From NCBI RefSeq assembly GCF_030325625.1, contig NZ_JACAIS010000001.1, positions 186,001 through 250,000 of the forward strand: DNA of 64,000 nt, given 5' to 3'. A model generated the notes under the pieces. The model saw only the letters and a list, made by a program, of their open reading frames with translations, searched no databases and was not told the DNA's origin. Numbering within the stretch: position 1 is the stretch's first letter; every line of letters begins with the position of its first letter. A program made the translations under genes and the position numbers. Below, in pieces: positions 54,007-62,689 of this stretch. The stretch comes from Sphingobacterium sp. N143. GTDB lineage: Bacteria > Bacteroidota > Bacteroidia > Sphingobacteriales > Sphingobacteriaceae.

Positions 54007-54043
54007 AATTACAATTAATTTAGCATTTCTAGGATACAGAACA

Positions 54044-54508
54044 ATGCAGGATGTAGAAAAACGGGTCATCGAACTCATCAAAGAAAAAATAGCAGATCGC
54101 GAGGATTTGTTCATTGTCAGTGTGAAGATGCGTCCCAATAGAATTTTAGAGATTCTTTTGGATGGCGATAATGGCGTCAATATTGATGATTGCGCGCAGG
54201 TTAGCAGGCATGTCGGCTTTCATCTGGAAGAAGAAAATGTGATTGATAACGCATATCGTTTAGAAGTTTCTTCTCCGGGGATCGATTCGAATTTTGTCCA
54301 TATTCGGCAATATCAAAAAAACATAGGTCGTACCGTGCAGGTCAAGCTGAACGATAACACGAAACTAGAGGGTACATTGCTGGCAGCAGATGAAAATCAA
54401 ATCCGTATTCTCCAAAAAATAAAGGAAAAAGGTAAAAAAATACAAGAGGTAGAAAAAGAACTTCCTTTTGATCAAATAAAAACAACAAAAGTGGTAATTT
54501 CATTTTAA
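54044..54508 (+). CDS. rimP: Ribosome maturation factor RimP
   Basis: RimP helps assemble the 30S subunit head. The 154-residue protein has the N-terminal RimP domain (VIELIKEKIADREDLFIVSVKMRPNRILEILLDGDNGVNIDDCAQVSR, residues 7-55) with LDG-D, and a C-terminal SH3-like domain (VQVKLNDNTKLEGTLLAAD). The gene is the first of rimP-nusA-infB, six bases before nusA, and follows the attenuated leader. Confidence 0.94.
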   Translation: MQDVEKRVIELIKEKIADREDLFIVSVKMRPNRILEILLDGDNGVNIDDCAQVSRHVGFHLEEENVIDNAYRLEVSSPGIDSNFVHIRQYQKNIGRTVQVKLNDNTKLEGTLLAADENQIRILQKIKEKGKKIQEVEKELPFDQIKTTKVVISF

Positions 54509-54513
54509 AAATA

Positions 54514-55755
54514 ATGAGTAACAGCAACATCAATCTGATAGACTCTTTTCAAGAGTTTAAAGAGTTTAAGAATATCGATAGACCTACTGTTATTACAGTA
54601 TTGGAAGAGGTTTTTCGTAGTATGATCCGTCGTCGTTTTGGTACGGATGAAAATGTGGATGTTATCGTGAATCCGGATAATGGGGATTTGGAGATTTGGA
54701 GAACGCGTGTCGTTGTTGAAGATGAATTTTCTGAGGATGATGATCTAGAAATTGAACTAGCTGAAGCAAGAAAGCATGATGAAGATTTGGAAGTTGGGGA
54801 TGATTTCATCGAACAGATCACCTTGGAGAGCTTTGGTCGCCGGGCGATTTTAGCTGCACGCCAAACGCTTGTATCAAAGGTTTTGGAACTGGAGAAAGAC
54901 GAAGTCTTTAAGAAATATAAAGATAGAGAAGGTGAATTGGTTATCGGTGAAGTATATCAGATATGGAAAAAAGAAATTCTAGTGCTGGATGAAGATGGCA
55001 ATGAGCTGATATTACCTAAGTCGGAACAAATTCCTGCCGATTACTTCAAAAAAGGAGATGGAATCCGTGCGGTTGTACATAAGGTGGATATGATGAACAA
55101 TAATCCGAAGATCATTATTTCCCGTACAGCACCTGCTTTTTTACAGCGTTTGTTTGAACTCGAGGTACCTGAAATTTTTGATGGTTTAATTACAATTAAA
55201 AAGATCGTTCGTGAGCCAGGAGAACGTGCGAAAGTGGCTGTTGAATCCTATGATGACCGTATCGATCCGGTAGGAGCCTGTGTGGGGATGAAAGGGTCCC
55301 GTATTCATGGTATTGTCCGTGAATTGCGCAATGAGAATATTGATGTGATTAATTTTACAACCAATCATTCGCTTTATATCGCTCGTGCATTGAGCCCTGC
55401 GAGAATCAGTTCCATTAAGATTGATGAGGAGAACAAAACTGCCGCAGTATATCTGAAATCAGATCAGGTATCTTTGGCAATTGGTCGTGGTGGACATAAT
55501 ATTAAATTGGCCGGTAAATTAACAGGCTATGAGATTGATGTTTATCGTGAAAATGATGAGTTTGATGAGGACGTGGATATTGAAGAGTTCAGCGATGAAA
55601 TTGAAGGCTGGGTGATCGATGAGTTAAAACGTGTCGGTTTGGATTCAGCGAAATCTGTTTTGTCCCTAAGTGAAGAAGAACTTGTACGGCGTACTGATTT
55701 AGAAGAGGACACCATTAAAGATATCATACGTATATTACAAGCTGAATTTGAATAA
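54514..55755 (+). CDS. nusA: Transcription elongation/termination factor NusA
   Basis: NusA binds RNA polymerase and nascent RNA and strengthens hairpin-dependent pausing and termination. The 413-residue protein has the N-terminal polymerase-binding domain (1-125), an S1 domain (GELVIGEVYQIWKKEILVLDEDGNE, from about 138), two KH domains (ERAKVAVESYDDRIDPVGACVGMKGSRI; AIGRGGHNIKLAGKLTGYEID) and a C-terminal acidic/HhH tail. It sits between rimP (6 bases) and infB (103 bases). Its stop codon is in the loop of a hairpin. Confidence 0.96.
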   Translation: MSNSNINLIDSFQEFKEFKNIDRPTVITVLEEVFRSMIRRRFGTDENVDVIVNPDNGDLEIWRTRVVVEDEFSEDDDLEIELAEARKHDEDLEVGDDFIEQITLESFGRRAILAARQTLVSKVLELEKDEVFKKYKDREGELVIGEVYQIWKKEILVLDEDGNELILPKSEQIPADYFKKGDGIRAVVHKVDMMNNNPKIIISRTAPAFLQRLFELEVPEIFDGLITIKKIVREPGERAKVAVESYDDRIDPVGACVGMKGSRIHGIVRELRNENIDVINFTTNHSLYIARALSPARISSIKIDEENKTAAVYLKSDQVSLAIGRGGHNIKLAGKLTGYEIDVYRENDEFDEDVDIEEFSDEIEGWVIDELKRVGLDSAKSVLSLSEEELVRRTDLEEDTIKDIIRILQAEFE

Positions 55756-55777
55756 AATTCAGCTTGTCGAATTTTTT
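55739..55777 (+). terminator. Terminator-like hairpin at the nusA end, stop codon in loop
   Basis: A perfect 11-bp stem AAGCTGAATTT / AAATTCAGCTT (55739-55749 with 55755-55765). The loop carries the nusA TAA. Six T residues (55772-55777) follow after six other bases. The stem has few G-C pairs, so read-through is expected to be high. Confidence 0.6.
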
Positions 55778-55798
55778 CGATCTAACATTCGGAATAAA

Positions 55799-55829
55799 TT
55801 GTTTATGGATGGAAAAAATCATATTTTTG
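55799..55829 (+). promoter_or_regulatory. Internal promoter of infB
   Basis: TTG (55799-55801), a 20-base spacer and TATTTTTG (55822-55829), giving a leader of about 25 nt before the infB ATG. A full consensus in the nusA-infB gap. Confidence 0.8.
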
Positions 55830-55858
55830 TAATTATATTAAAATAGTTTATATTATAG

Positions 55859-58800
55859 ATGACTGAAGGAAAAGGAACAAACTTGCTTAAAGCAGCAAAG
55901 GAACTCAACATCGGGATACATACTGCCGTTGAATGTTTAGTGAAAAAAGGATATGATGTAGAAGCAAAGCCTAACACTAAACTAAGCGGAGAGATGTATG
56001 GTGTGCTGTTAAAAGAGTTTCAGGGAGACAAATCACTGAAAGATGAAGCTAAACAAATTGTTATTGGCAAAATTCGTCGTGAGGAGTCGCCGTCTGCTTC
56101 TCCTAAAGAATCATCTAAAAACGAGGATTTTGAAGAGCATGAAGAGCCAAAGGAAATTTTGGTTAAGAATACTGTAGAAATCCCTTCTGTGAAGGAAGTC
56201 CCTTCAGCCAAGCCCGAAGAAACGGTTCATCAAGGCGGTATGAAAGTGGTCGGCAAAATTGATCTTGATGCATTGAATAGGGGCGGCAACAAGAATAAAA
56301 AAGAGGAACCTTCAAAAGCACAGCCTAACATTGCGAAAGAGTCACCAATAGAGGCAAAATCGGAAGTGAAGGCTGAAGTGAAGAAGGAAGCTGAAGTTAA
56401 AGAATCCAATACAGAAGCAAAAAAAGAAGAACCTAAGGTTATAGAAAAGACAGCGGAAGTCGTGGCACCCAAGGTCGAAGCTACTAAACCTGAAGTAGAT
56501 AAAACTGAAGTAAAGACAACCCCGGTTGTAGAGACAAAAACTGAACCTGTGAAGGTAGAAGAAAAGAAAAAAGACGAAACAGCAACTAAAGCTGTACCAG
56601 TTACTCCACAGGTGGAGGCTGAGAAAAAAGAAGGTGACGATATCATTTCTGCCCGCGCAGAAAGATTAACAGGTCCTAAAGTCATTGGTAAGATTGAATT
56701 ACCATCTGCAAGACCTTCCCACAAACCTGTGGCATCATCGTCAAATGCTGGAAACAACAATGAGAAACGTAAGCGTAAGCGTACGAATCTGAATGGTCCG
56801 GTAAGTGCAGGAGCAGGACAAGGTCATGGTAATAACAACCAGAACCGCGGCCCGCGTGATGGAAATAATAACCATAATCGGGACCAACAAGGCAACCGAG
56901 GTGGAAATCAGGGGAATAATGCCAATCCGAACAATCGCCAAGGGAACAACCCGCATCATGGTAGACCTGGACAAGGTGGAAATAACCAACACCAAGGTAG
57001 GCCTGGACAAGGCGGCAGACCCCAACATGGGCGTTTTGACAATAGAGGAAAAGGAAGACCTGTTGAAAATAAGGAGGAACCTTCAGAGAAGGAAATCCAA
57101 GACCAAATCAAAGCAACACTTGCTCGTTTAAGTGGTGCAGGTAAATCCGGTAAATTTGCGCAACGTGCTAAACTAAGACGCCAAAAGCGTGACGATGTCG
57201 CTTTACATGCCGAAGAAGCTGCAATGGAGCAAGAAATGATGGCAAAGGTATTGCGTGTTACGGAGTTTGTAACCGCAAATGAATTGGCCAATTTGATGGA
57301 CGTTCAAGTAACACAGATCATTGCGACTTGTATGAGTCTGGGAATGTTCGTATCGATCAACCAACGTCTGGATGCTGAAACCTTAACGATCGTAGCAGAT
57401 GAATTTGGCTATCAGGTTGAATTTATTAAGCCCGAAGATGAGGAAACAGCTGAGCTTGAAGAAGTAGATACTGAAGCAAATTTGGTATCCAGAGCTCCGA
57501 TCGTGACTGTCATGGGACACGTTGACCACGGTAAAACATCGTTGTTGGATTATATCCGTAAGGCAAATGTAACCTCCGGCGAAGCAGGTGGTATCACACA
57601 ACATATCGGTGCATATGCTGTAAAACTGGATGATAACCGTAAAATTACATTTTTGGATACACCAGGTCACGAAGCCTTTACAGCAATGCGTGCCCGTGGT
57701 GCTAAGGTAACAGATATTGTTATTATTGTTATTGCAGCGGACGACGCCGTCATGCCGCAAACAAAAGAGGCTATCAATCACGCACAAGCTGCAGGTGTTC
57801 CTATTGTATTTGCATTTACCAAAGTGGATAAACCGGGTGCTAATGCGGATAGAATCCGTGAACAGCTATCGGCAATGAACATCTTAGTGGAAGATTGGGG
57901 TGGTAAATTCCAGGCACAGGAAATTTCAGCAAAAACTGGTGAAAATGTAGATCTTCTATTGGAAAAAGTTCTTTTGGAAGCTGAAATGTTAGACCTGAAA
58001 GCTGATCCGAAGAAACGTGCTGTGGGCTCCGTGATCGAAGCGGCTTTAGATAAAGGCCGTGGTATTGTGACTACCGTGTTGATCCAAGGCGGAACACTGC
58101 GCGTTGGAGATCCTATCTTAGCGGGTTCACATTCAGGTAAGGTGAAAGCCTTAACCAATGAAAGAGGTGAACGTGTAAAAGAAGCTGGCCCTTCGGTACC
58201 AGTGCAAATTTTGGGTATGGCTGGTGCTCCGACAGCGGGTGACAAGCTTTATGTTCTTGAAAGCGAGTCTGAAGCGAGAACAGTGGCCAACAAACGTCTT
58301 CAATTGCAACGTGAACAAGGTATGCGTGCCACTAAGCACATTACATTGGATGAAATTGGTCGTCGTCTGGCTATCGGTAACTTTAAAGAACTTAATATTA
58401 TTGTTAAGGGGGATGTGGATGGTTCTATTGAAGCATTGTCAGATTCCTTATTGAAATTGTCTACTGACGAGATCCAAGTAAATATCATCCATAAATCGGT
58501 GGGTGCAATCTCTGAATCAGATGTATTATTGGCATCTGCTTCGGATGCGATTATCATCGGTTTCCAAGTTCGCCCAACGCAAAATGCACGTAAGCTGGCT
58601 GAAAACGAACAGATTGATGTGCGTTTATACTCCATTATCTATGACGCGATCGAAGAGATCAAATCTGCGATGGAAGGTATGCTGGCACCGAAATTTGAAG
58701 AGAAAATTGTTGCTGAGGTTGAAATCAGAGAAACATTTAAAATCTCTAAAGTTGGTACCATCGCTGGATGTATGGTCCGTGAAGGTAAGATCAATAGAAA

Positions 58801-58996
58801 CAATGATATCCGCGTGATCAGGGACGGTGTTGTGATCCATACAGGTAAACTGGCTTCATTGAAACGCTTTAAAGATGACGTGAAAGAAGTTGCCCAAGGA
58901 TATGAGTGTGGTCTAAATATTGACCGTTTCAATGATATCCAAGTCGGCGATATCGTGGAAGCTTACGAACAGGTAGAAGTAAAACGTAAATTGTAA
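55859..58996 (+). CDS. infB: Translation initiation factor IF-2
   Basis: IF-2 places fMet-tRNA on the 30S subunit and promotes 50S joining. The 1045-residue protein has an N-terminal IF2_N domain (about 1-55), a long charged, repetitive linker (about 60-400) with Glu/Lys/Pro-rich then Gly/Asn/His/Gln-rich segments, and the conserved GTPase half: G1 GHVDHGKTS near residue 558, DTPGHEAFTAMRARGA, FTKVD; then domains II-IV ending GYECGLNIDRFNDIQVGDIVEAYE. It has its own promoter after nusA and a strong terminator. Confidence 0.96.
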   Translation: MTEGKGTNLLKAAKELNIGIHTAVECLVKKGYDVEAKPNTKLSGEMYGVLLKEFQGDKSLKDEAKQIVIGKIRREESPSASPKESSKNEDFEEHEEPKEILVKNTVEIPSVKEVPSAKPEETVHQGGMKVVGKIDLDALNRGGNKNKKEEPSKAQPNIAKESPIEAKSEVKAEVKKEAEVKESNTEAKKEEPKVIEKTAEVVAPKVEATKPEVDKTEVKTTPVVETKTEPVKVEEKKKDETATKAVPVTPQVEAEKKEGDDIISARAERLTGPKVIGKIELPSARPSHKPVASSSNAGNNNEKRKRKRTNLNGPVSAGAGQGHGNNNQNRGPRDGNNNHNRDQQGNRGGNQGNNANPNNRQGNNPHHGRPGQGGNNQHQGRPGQGGRPQHGRFDNRGKGRPVENKEEPSEKEIQDQIKATLARLSGAGKSGKFAQRAKLRRQKRDDVALHAEEAAMEQEMMAKVLRVTEFVTANELANLMDVQVTQIIATCMSLGMFVSINQRLDAETLTIVADEFGYQVEFIKPEDEETAELEEVDTEANLVSRAPIVTVMGHVDHGKTSLLDYIRKANVTSGEAGGITQHIGAYAVKLDDNRKITFLDTPGHEAFTAMRARGAKVTDIVIIVIAADDAVMPQTKEAINHAQAAGVPIVFAFTKVDKPGANADRIREQLSAMNILVEDWGGKFQAQEISAKTGENVDLLLEKVLLEAEMLDLKADPKKRAVGSVIEAALDKGRGIVTTVLIQGGTLRVGDPILAGSHSGKVKALTNERGERVKEAGPSVPVQILGMAGAPTAGDKLYVLESESEARTVANKRLQLQREQGMRATKHITLDEIGRRLAIGNFKELNIIVKGDVDGSIEALSDSLLKLSTDEIQVNIIHKSVGAISESDVLLASASDAIIIGFQVRPTQNARKLAENEQIDVRLYSIIYDAIEEIKSAMEGMLAPKFEEKIVAEVEIRETFKISKVGTIAGCMVREGKINRNNDIRVIRDGVVIHTGKLASLKRFKDDVKEVAQGYECGLNIDRFNDIQVGDIVEAYEQVEVKRKL

Positions 58997-59017
58997 TCAG
59001 TCGATTTGCGATCATAT

Positions 59018-59050
59018 AAAAAGGCATTGATTTTCATCAATGCCTTTTTT
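59018..59050. terminator. Terminator between infB and the VOC gene
   Basis: A5-GGCATTGAT / ATCAATGCC-T5 with a four-base loop, symmetrical for convergent infB and VOC genes. Confidence 0.92.
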
Positions 59051-59078
59051 GTTGGTCTTTTTTGTCGGACATTCGGGA

Positions 59079-59471
59079 CTATAGTTCATACAGTTCAATG
59101 GGAAGCTGATCGGGATCGGAAAAGAAAGTGAACCTTTTTTGTGTAAGCTCATCGATTCTGATTCCTTCATGTGGGATACCTGCCTCTTCCAGTTTATTTA
59201 TTTCTGCGGTCAAATCATCGACTTCAAAGGCTAGATGTCTGAGCCCTGCTGCTTCAGGGAAACTGGGGCGAGCTGGCGTCGTAGGGAAAGAAAATAGCTC
59301 GATGATATAATTGTCATGGAGTTTTAGGTCCAATTTATACGAATCACGCGCCGCACGATAATGTTCCTGCCAAATTTCCAGTCCCAGAACCTCTGTGTAG
59401 AATTTTTTTGATCGCTCATAATTGCTGCAGATAATCGCAATATGGTGAATTTTTTTTAAACTTAATTTCAT
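59079..59471 (-). CDS. VOC-family protein (glyoxalase-like)
   Basis: A 130-residue vicinal-oxygen-chelate protein of the SMU1112c/YaeR type. It shows the paired beta-alpha-beta modules: KKIHHIAIICSNYERSKKFYTEVLGLEIWQE and LRHLAFEVDDLTAEINKLEEAGI, with the metal ligands His (HHIAI, RHLAF) and Glu (IELYEL at the end). A divalent-metal lyase, isomerase or dioxygenase activity is expected; the substrate is unknown. I chose ATG 59471, one base after the upstream gene's stop; longer starts would overlap it by about 100 bases. Confidence 0.85.
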   Translation of the reverse strand: MKLSLKKIHHIAIICSNYERSKKFYTEVLGLEIWQEHYRAARDSYKLDLKLHDNYIIELFSFPTTPARPSFPEAAGLRHLAFEVDDLTAEINKLEEAGIPHEGIRIDELTQKRFTFFSDPDQLPIELYEL

Positions 59472-59472
59472 C

Positions 59473-60534
59473 CTATTTTGCTCTTTCATATTGTTTTGGC
59501 CAGGGTGTATCGACGGATAGTTCTTTTGCGAAATGTAATGGAAGATGGGGGTCATCCAAAAAGCTCCGTGCAATTAAGATCAAATCGGCTTTGTTCTGCT
59601 CAATGATCTCGGCGGCTTGAGCCGCTGTTTTAATCAGGCCAACAGTAGCAGTTGTGCTGCCTGTTTTTTCTTTGATGGCTGTAGCAAATGGGAGCTGATA
59701 GGCGGGGCCAACATCGATCTTTTGATAGGAAACCAAACCACCGCTGGAAACATCGATGACATCCACGCCCTGCTCAGTAAGCAATTGGGACAGGAGAATG
59801 GACTGATCCAGATCCCAACCATTTTCTGCCCAGTCTGTCGCAGAAATACGTACCCAGAGGCTTTGGCTTGTTATTTCGCGCTGTACCCTGTTTATAATTT
59901 CAGTTAAGAAACGGATCCTATTTTCAAATGTACCGCCAAATTCGTCTTCCCGGAGATTACTCAATGGGGAGAGAAATTGATGAATGAGATAGCCATGGGC
60001 GGCATGGAGCTCGATAATCTCATAGCCGGCCTGTACAGCCCTTCTAGCGGCTTCACCGAATTGCTCAATCAATTCTTTGATTTGACCTATTTTAAGCTCC
60101 TGTGGGACATAATCTCCGCTATGGAAGGCCAGTGCAGATGGAGCTAGCGTCTGCCATCCCAGGGGGTCTGAAGGGGCAAATTGGCCACGGCCGATCCATG
60201 GTTTATTACTGCTGGCCTTGCGGCCCGCATGGGCGAGCTGTATACCGGGAACAGCCCCGTTCTCTTTAATAAACGTGGTGATTTCTTTATATTTCTCCAA
60301 ATGATCATCGCTCCATAGCCCAAGATCGCCATAACTGATTCTACCTTCAGGGCTGATTGCTGTGGCTTCTTGTATGACTGCTGCGGCGCCACCAATGGCA
60401 AATTGACCTAAATGAACCAGGTGCCAATTGTTGGCAAAGCCATCTTCTGCCGAATACTGGCACATGGGCGATACGACCAAACGATTTTTTAACTGTAAGG
60501 AACCGATCGTTATAGATGAAAATAGTTGACTCAT
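59473..60534 (-). CDS. NADH:flavin oxidoreductase, YqjM-type old yellow enzyme
   Basis: A 353-residue FMN-dependent ene-reductase. The YqjM mark C25 is in LVVSPMCQYSAEDG; HAGRKASS near residue 102, the catalytic His pair in ELHAAHGYLIHQFLSP, and ILIARSFLDDPHLP at the end fit the family. It reduces activated C=C bonds of unsaturated aldehydes, ketones or nitro compounds with NAD(P)H, typically for detoxification. It lies one base before the VOC gene, so they are probably co-translated. An 8-bp hairpin lies upstream. Confidence 0.92.
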   Translation of the reverse strand: MSQLFSSITIGSLQLKNRLVVSPMCQYSAEDGFANNWHLVHLGQFAIGGAAAVIQEATAISPEGRISYGDLGLWSDDHLEKYKEITTFIKENGAVPGIQLAHAGRKASSNKPWIGRGQFAPSDPLGWQTLAPSALAFHSGDYVPQELKIGQIKELIEQFGEAARRAVQAGYEIIELHAAHGYLIHQFLSPLSNLREDEFGGTFENRIRFLTEIINRVQREITSQSLWVRISATDWAENGWDLDQSILLSQLLTEQGVDVIDVSSGGLVSYQKIDVGPAYQLPFATAIKEKTGSTTATVGLIKTAAQAAEIIEQNKADLILIARSFLDDPHLPLHFAKELSVDTPWPKQYERAK

Positions 60535-60551
60535 AATTGCTTGTTTAAAGA

Positions 60552-60576
60552 AGACAGGAGCTGTTTATACTCCTGT
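60552..60576 (-). terminator. Hairpin between the SDR and OYE genes
   Basis: GACAGGAG / CTCCTGTC around nine bases, followed on the minus strand by TTCTTT. It may end the SDR transcript or attenuate the OYE transcript. Confidence 0.5.
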
Positions 60577-60633
60577 CCAAAAGATGTATTGTTAAAACCT
60601 TTGACTCCTGGTTGACCAATCACTAAGCGGTTG

Positions 60634-61350
60634 TTAGGGGTTGGTGGACCATAAAGAGGCCGATTTGAGCATGGCTCTTCGTGGTAGTTTCAGATTGGCG
60701 ACAATGAGTTCAGCAAAATCTGCTGGCTGTAGTACGGTCTCGGGGTTGCCATCTGTAAGTCCTAATTCTTTGGACATATCTGAAGCAATTGTACTGGGCA
60801 TTAAAGTGCAGACACGAATATTGTTTTTGCGCACTTCCCGCATTAAGGAGTCAGCAAATCCGATCACACCAAATTTTGACGCACTGTAAGCAGATGTTGT
60901 TGCTGCGCCATTTAGCCCTGCGGTAGAAGATACCATGACAATATCACCTTGATTTTTTTCAATTAACTGTGGTAAGACAGCTTTTGTAACAAAATAGGTT
61001 CCTAAAAGATTGGTATTGATAATCGCAGTCCAATCATCCACATGCATGTCCAAAACGGATGAGAAGGAAGATATTCCGGCATTGTTGATCAGGATGTCAA
61101 AACTGCCAAAAGTTTCCTGCAATTTATGGATCTGCTTTTCTACGGATACATAATCAGCTATATCAAATACGGCATAAGTGACTTCTGTTCCCAATTGAGC
61201 GAGTTCGGCAGCGGTATCTTTCAGTGCTGCTTCATTTCTGCCTGTGATGGCGACATGTACACCTTCCTGAGCTAGCGCGAAAGCAATGGCCTTACCCAAT
61301 CCTTTTGCCCCACCTGTAATTAAGGCTCTTTTTCCTGTTATATTTTCCAT
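60634..61350 (-). CDS. Short-chain dehydrogenase/reductase (FabG-like)
   Basis: A 238-residue classical SDR. The nucleotide motif is TGGAKGLGKAIA near residue 12, the NNAG motif near 89, the catalytic Ser in MVSSTAGLNG, and Tyr-x3-Lys in AYSASKFG near 157. The protein is FabG-like, but the substrate (3-ketoacyl, sugar or other carbonyl) is not known. It ends before the OYE gene on the same strand with a 99-base gap and hairpin. A one-mismatch -7 box TACTTTTA is four bases before the ATG. Confidence 0.9.
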   Translation of the reverse strand: MENITGKRALITGGAKGLGKAIAFALAQEGVHVAITGRNEAALKDTAAELAQLGTEVTYAVFDIADYVSVEKQIHKLQETFGSFDILINNAGISSFSSVLDMHVDDWTAIINTNLLGTYFVTKAVLPQLIEKNQGDIVMVSSTAGLNGAATTSAYSASKFGVIGFADSLMREVRKNNIRVCTLMPSTIASDMSKELGLTDGNPETVLQPADFAELIVANLKLPRRAMLKSASLWSTNP

Positions 61351-61407
61351 AATATAAAAGTAAGGATGATCCTGTGGATTACTGTCAGATGAACCTCAAA
61401 AGACAGT

Positions 61408-61995
61408 CTATTTTGCTTTTTTAATGATATTTTCAATAATGGGGTAGGTATTTGCCCGTATGTCATCAAATTGATCGATGTGACGCCATTCTGCCTTTGT
61501 GATGTCCTCAGCGGTCTGTGGGATCAGTTTAGGAACCTTATTGACCCCCATTTCATACCAATTGGTCGTTTTCAATACAAATTCCCCGCTGCGTAAGTAA
61601 TAGGTATGATACGAGGTGCTGATCTTCTTGCCTAAATAATTGATTTTAATGCCACACTCTTCCTCCACTTCACGTACTGCTGCCTCACGCATCTTTTCAT
61701 TGTCCTCTACTTTGCCTTTTGGAAGGTCCCATTTGCCCAGGCGGTAGATAAAAAGATAGTCTCCATCACCATTTTTGACCAGCCCACCGGCAGCTTTAAT
61801 AACTTTCAGCTTACTTTTTAGATTTTGAAACACAGTCTCATAATCTTTATTGATGTAGAGATATGTTTTGGGATCTTTATCAATTTCAGATTGTTTGAAA
61901 AGTTTTTGAAGTTCAATGTCTTGAATACTAATTGTTTGCGGGTTTTTAATTTTCGAAGGAACAAAATCTGCTAAAATTAGCACAGTTTCGTTCAT
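61408..61995 (-). CDS. Nudix hydrolase with N-terminal extension
   Basis: A 195-residue hydrolase. Residues 65-190 form a Nudix fold with the full Nudix box at residues 94-116 (G-x5-E-x7-REVEEECGI). The first 60 residues (beginning MNETVLILADFVPSKIKNPQTI) are an extra domain of unknown role, which in this phylum often precedes such Nudix proteins. A nucleoside-diphosphate-X substrate is expected. I chose ATG 61995, since the start at 62019 would overlap the pyrE start codon. It diverges from pyrE with a 22-base spacer. Confidence 0.88.
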   Translation of the reverse strand: MNETVLILADFVPSKIKNPQTISIQDIELQKLFKQSEIDKDPKTYLYINKDYETVFQNLKSKLKVIKAAGGLVKNGDGDYLFIYRLGKWDLPKGKVEDNEKMREAAVREVEEECGIKINYLGKKISTSYHTYYLRSGEFVLKTTNWYEMGVNKVPKLIPQTAEDITKAEWRHIDQFDDIRANTYPIIENIIKKAK

Positions 61996-62005
61996 ATAAA
62001 TTTTA

Positions 62006-62013
62006 TAAATTTG
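62006..62013 (+). promoter_or_regulatory. -7 box four bases before the pyrE ATG (leaderless start)
   Basis: TAAATTTG, then CGCC, then ATG at 62018. A TTTC at 61986-61989 is a weak -33 candidate. Confidence 0.55.
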
Positions 62014-62017
62014 CGCC

Positions 62018-62674
62018 ATGAATAATTTAAATGAGGTTGAACAAAAAGTTGCTGAATCCTTATTGCAAATTAAAGCAATAAAATTGCAACCTAAAAGTCC
62101 TTTTACATGGGCATCGGGTTGGAAGTCTCCAATTTACTGTGATAACCGTATCACTTTATCTCATCCAGCGATACGCACGTATATTCGTCAGAAGCTTTCT
62201 AAGCTTATTCAAGAAGAATTTGGATCAGTAGATATGATTTCTGGAGTTGCTACGGCAGGTATTCCACAAGGTGTTTTGGTCGCACAGGATCTGGGCCTAC
62301 CATTTTCTTATGTAAGAAGCTCAGCGAAGGATCATGGCCGCCAAAATATGATCGAAGGTGAGGTTGTTAGTGGTCAGCGAGTGGTTGTGATCGAAGATCT
62401 GATCTCAACTGGTAAAAGTAGTTTAGTAGCGGTTAAAGCGTTACGCGAGGCAGGTTGCAATGTTGTTGGATTGGTATCCATATTTACTTACGGATTGCAA
62501 CAAGCTACCGATAATTTTGCGGAAGCAAAATGTCCTTATTTTAGTTTATGTAATTATGACGCACTGATTCAGGTCGCTGCTGAAAATAGTTATGTGCTGG
62601 AAGAGGATGTCGAAATTTTAAAAAAATGGCGATTGAATCCGGAAAGCTGGGGCGAAAATTTTCTACAGGGATAA
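62018..62674 (+). CDS. pyrE: Orotate phosphoribosyltransferase
   Basis: PyrE attaches orotate to PRPP to form OMP in pyrimidine synthesis. The 218-residue protein has the family blocks SPFTWASGWKSPIYCDNR near residue 28, ISGVATAGIP, and the PRPP-binding motif VVVIEDLISTGKSS near 122. Its promoter box places the start of transcription at the ATG. It is followed 15 bases later by the SRPBCC gene. It is the second pyrimidine gene in the window (with carA), but they are not linked. Confidence 0.96.
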   Translation: MNNLNEVEQKVAESLLQIKAIKLQPKSPFTWASGWKSPIYCDNRITLSHPAIRTYIRQKLSKLIQEEFGSVDMISGVATAGIPQGVLVAQDLGLPFSYVRSSAKDHGRQNMIEGEVVSGQRVVVIEDLISTGKSSLVAVKALREAGCNVVGLVSIFTYGLQQATDNFAEAKCPYFSLCNYDALIQVAAENSYVLEEDVEILKKWRLNPESWGENFLQG

Positions 62675-62689
62675 CTTTAATTTATCGTG

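Noticed and set aside
57778..58245. A 155-codon frame antisense to infB
   Set aside because: Inside the conserved GTPase half of IF-2.
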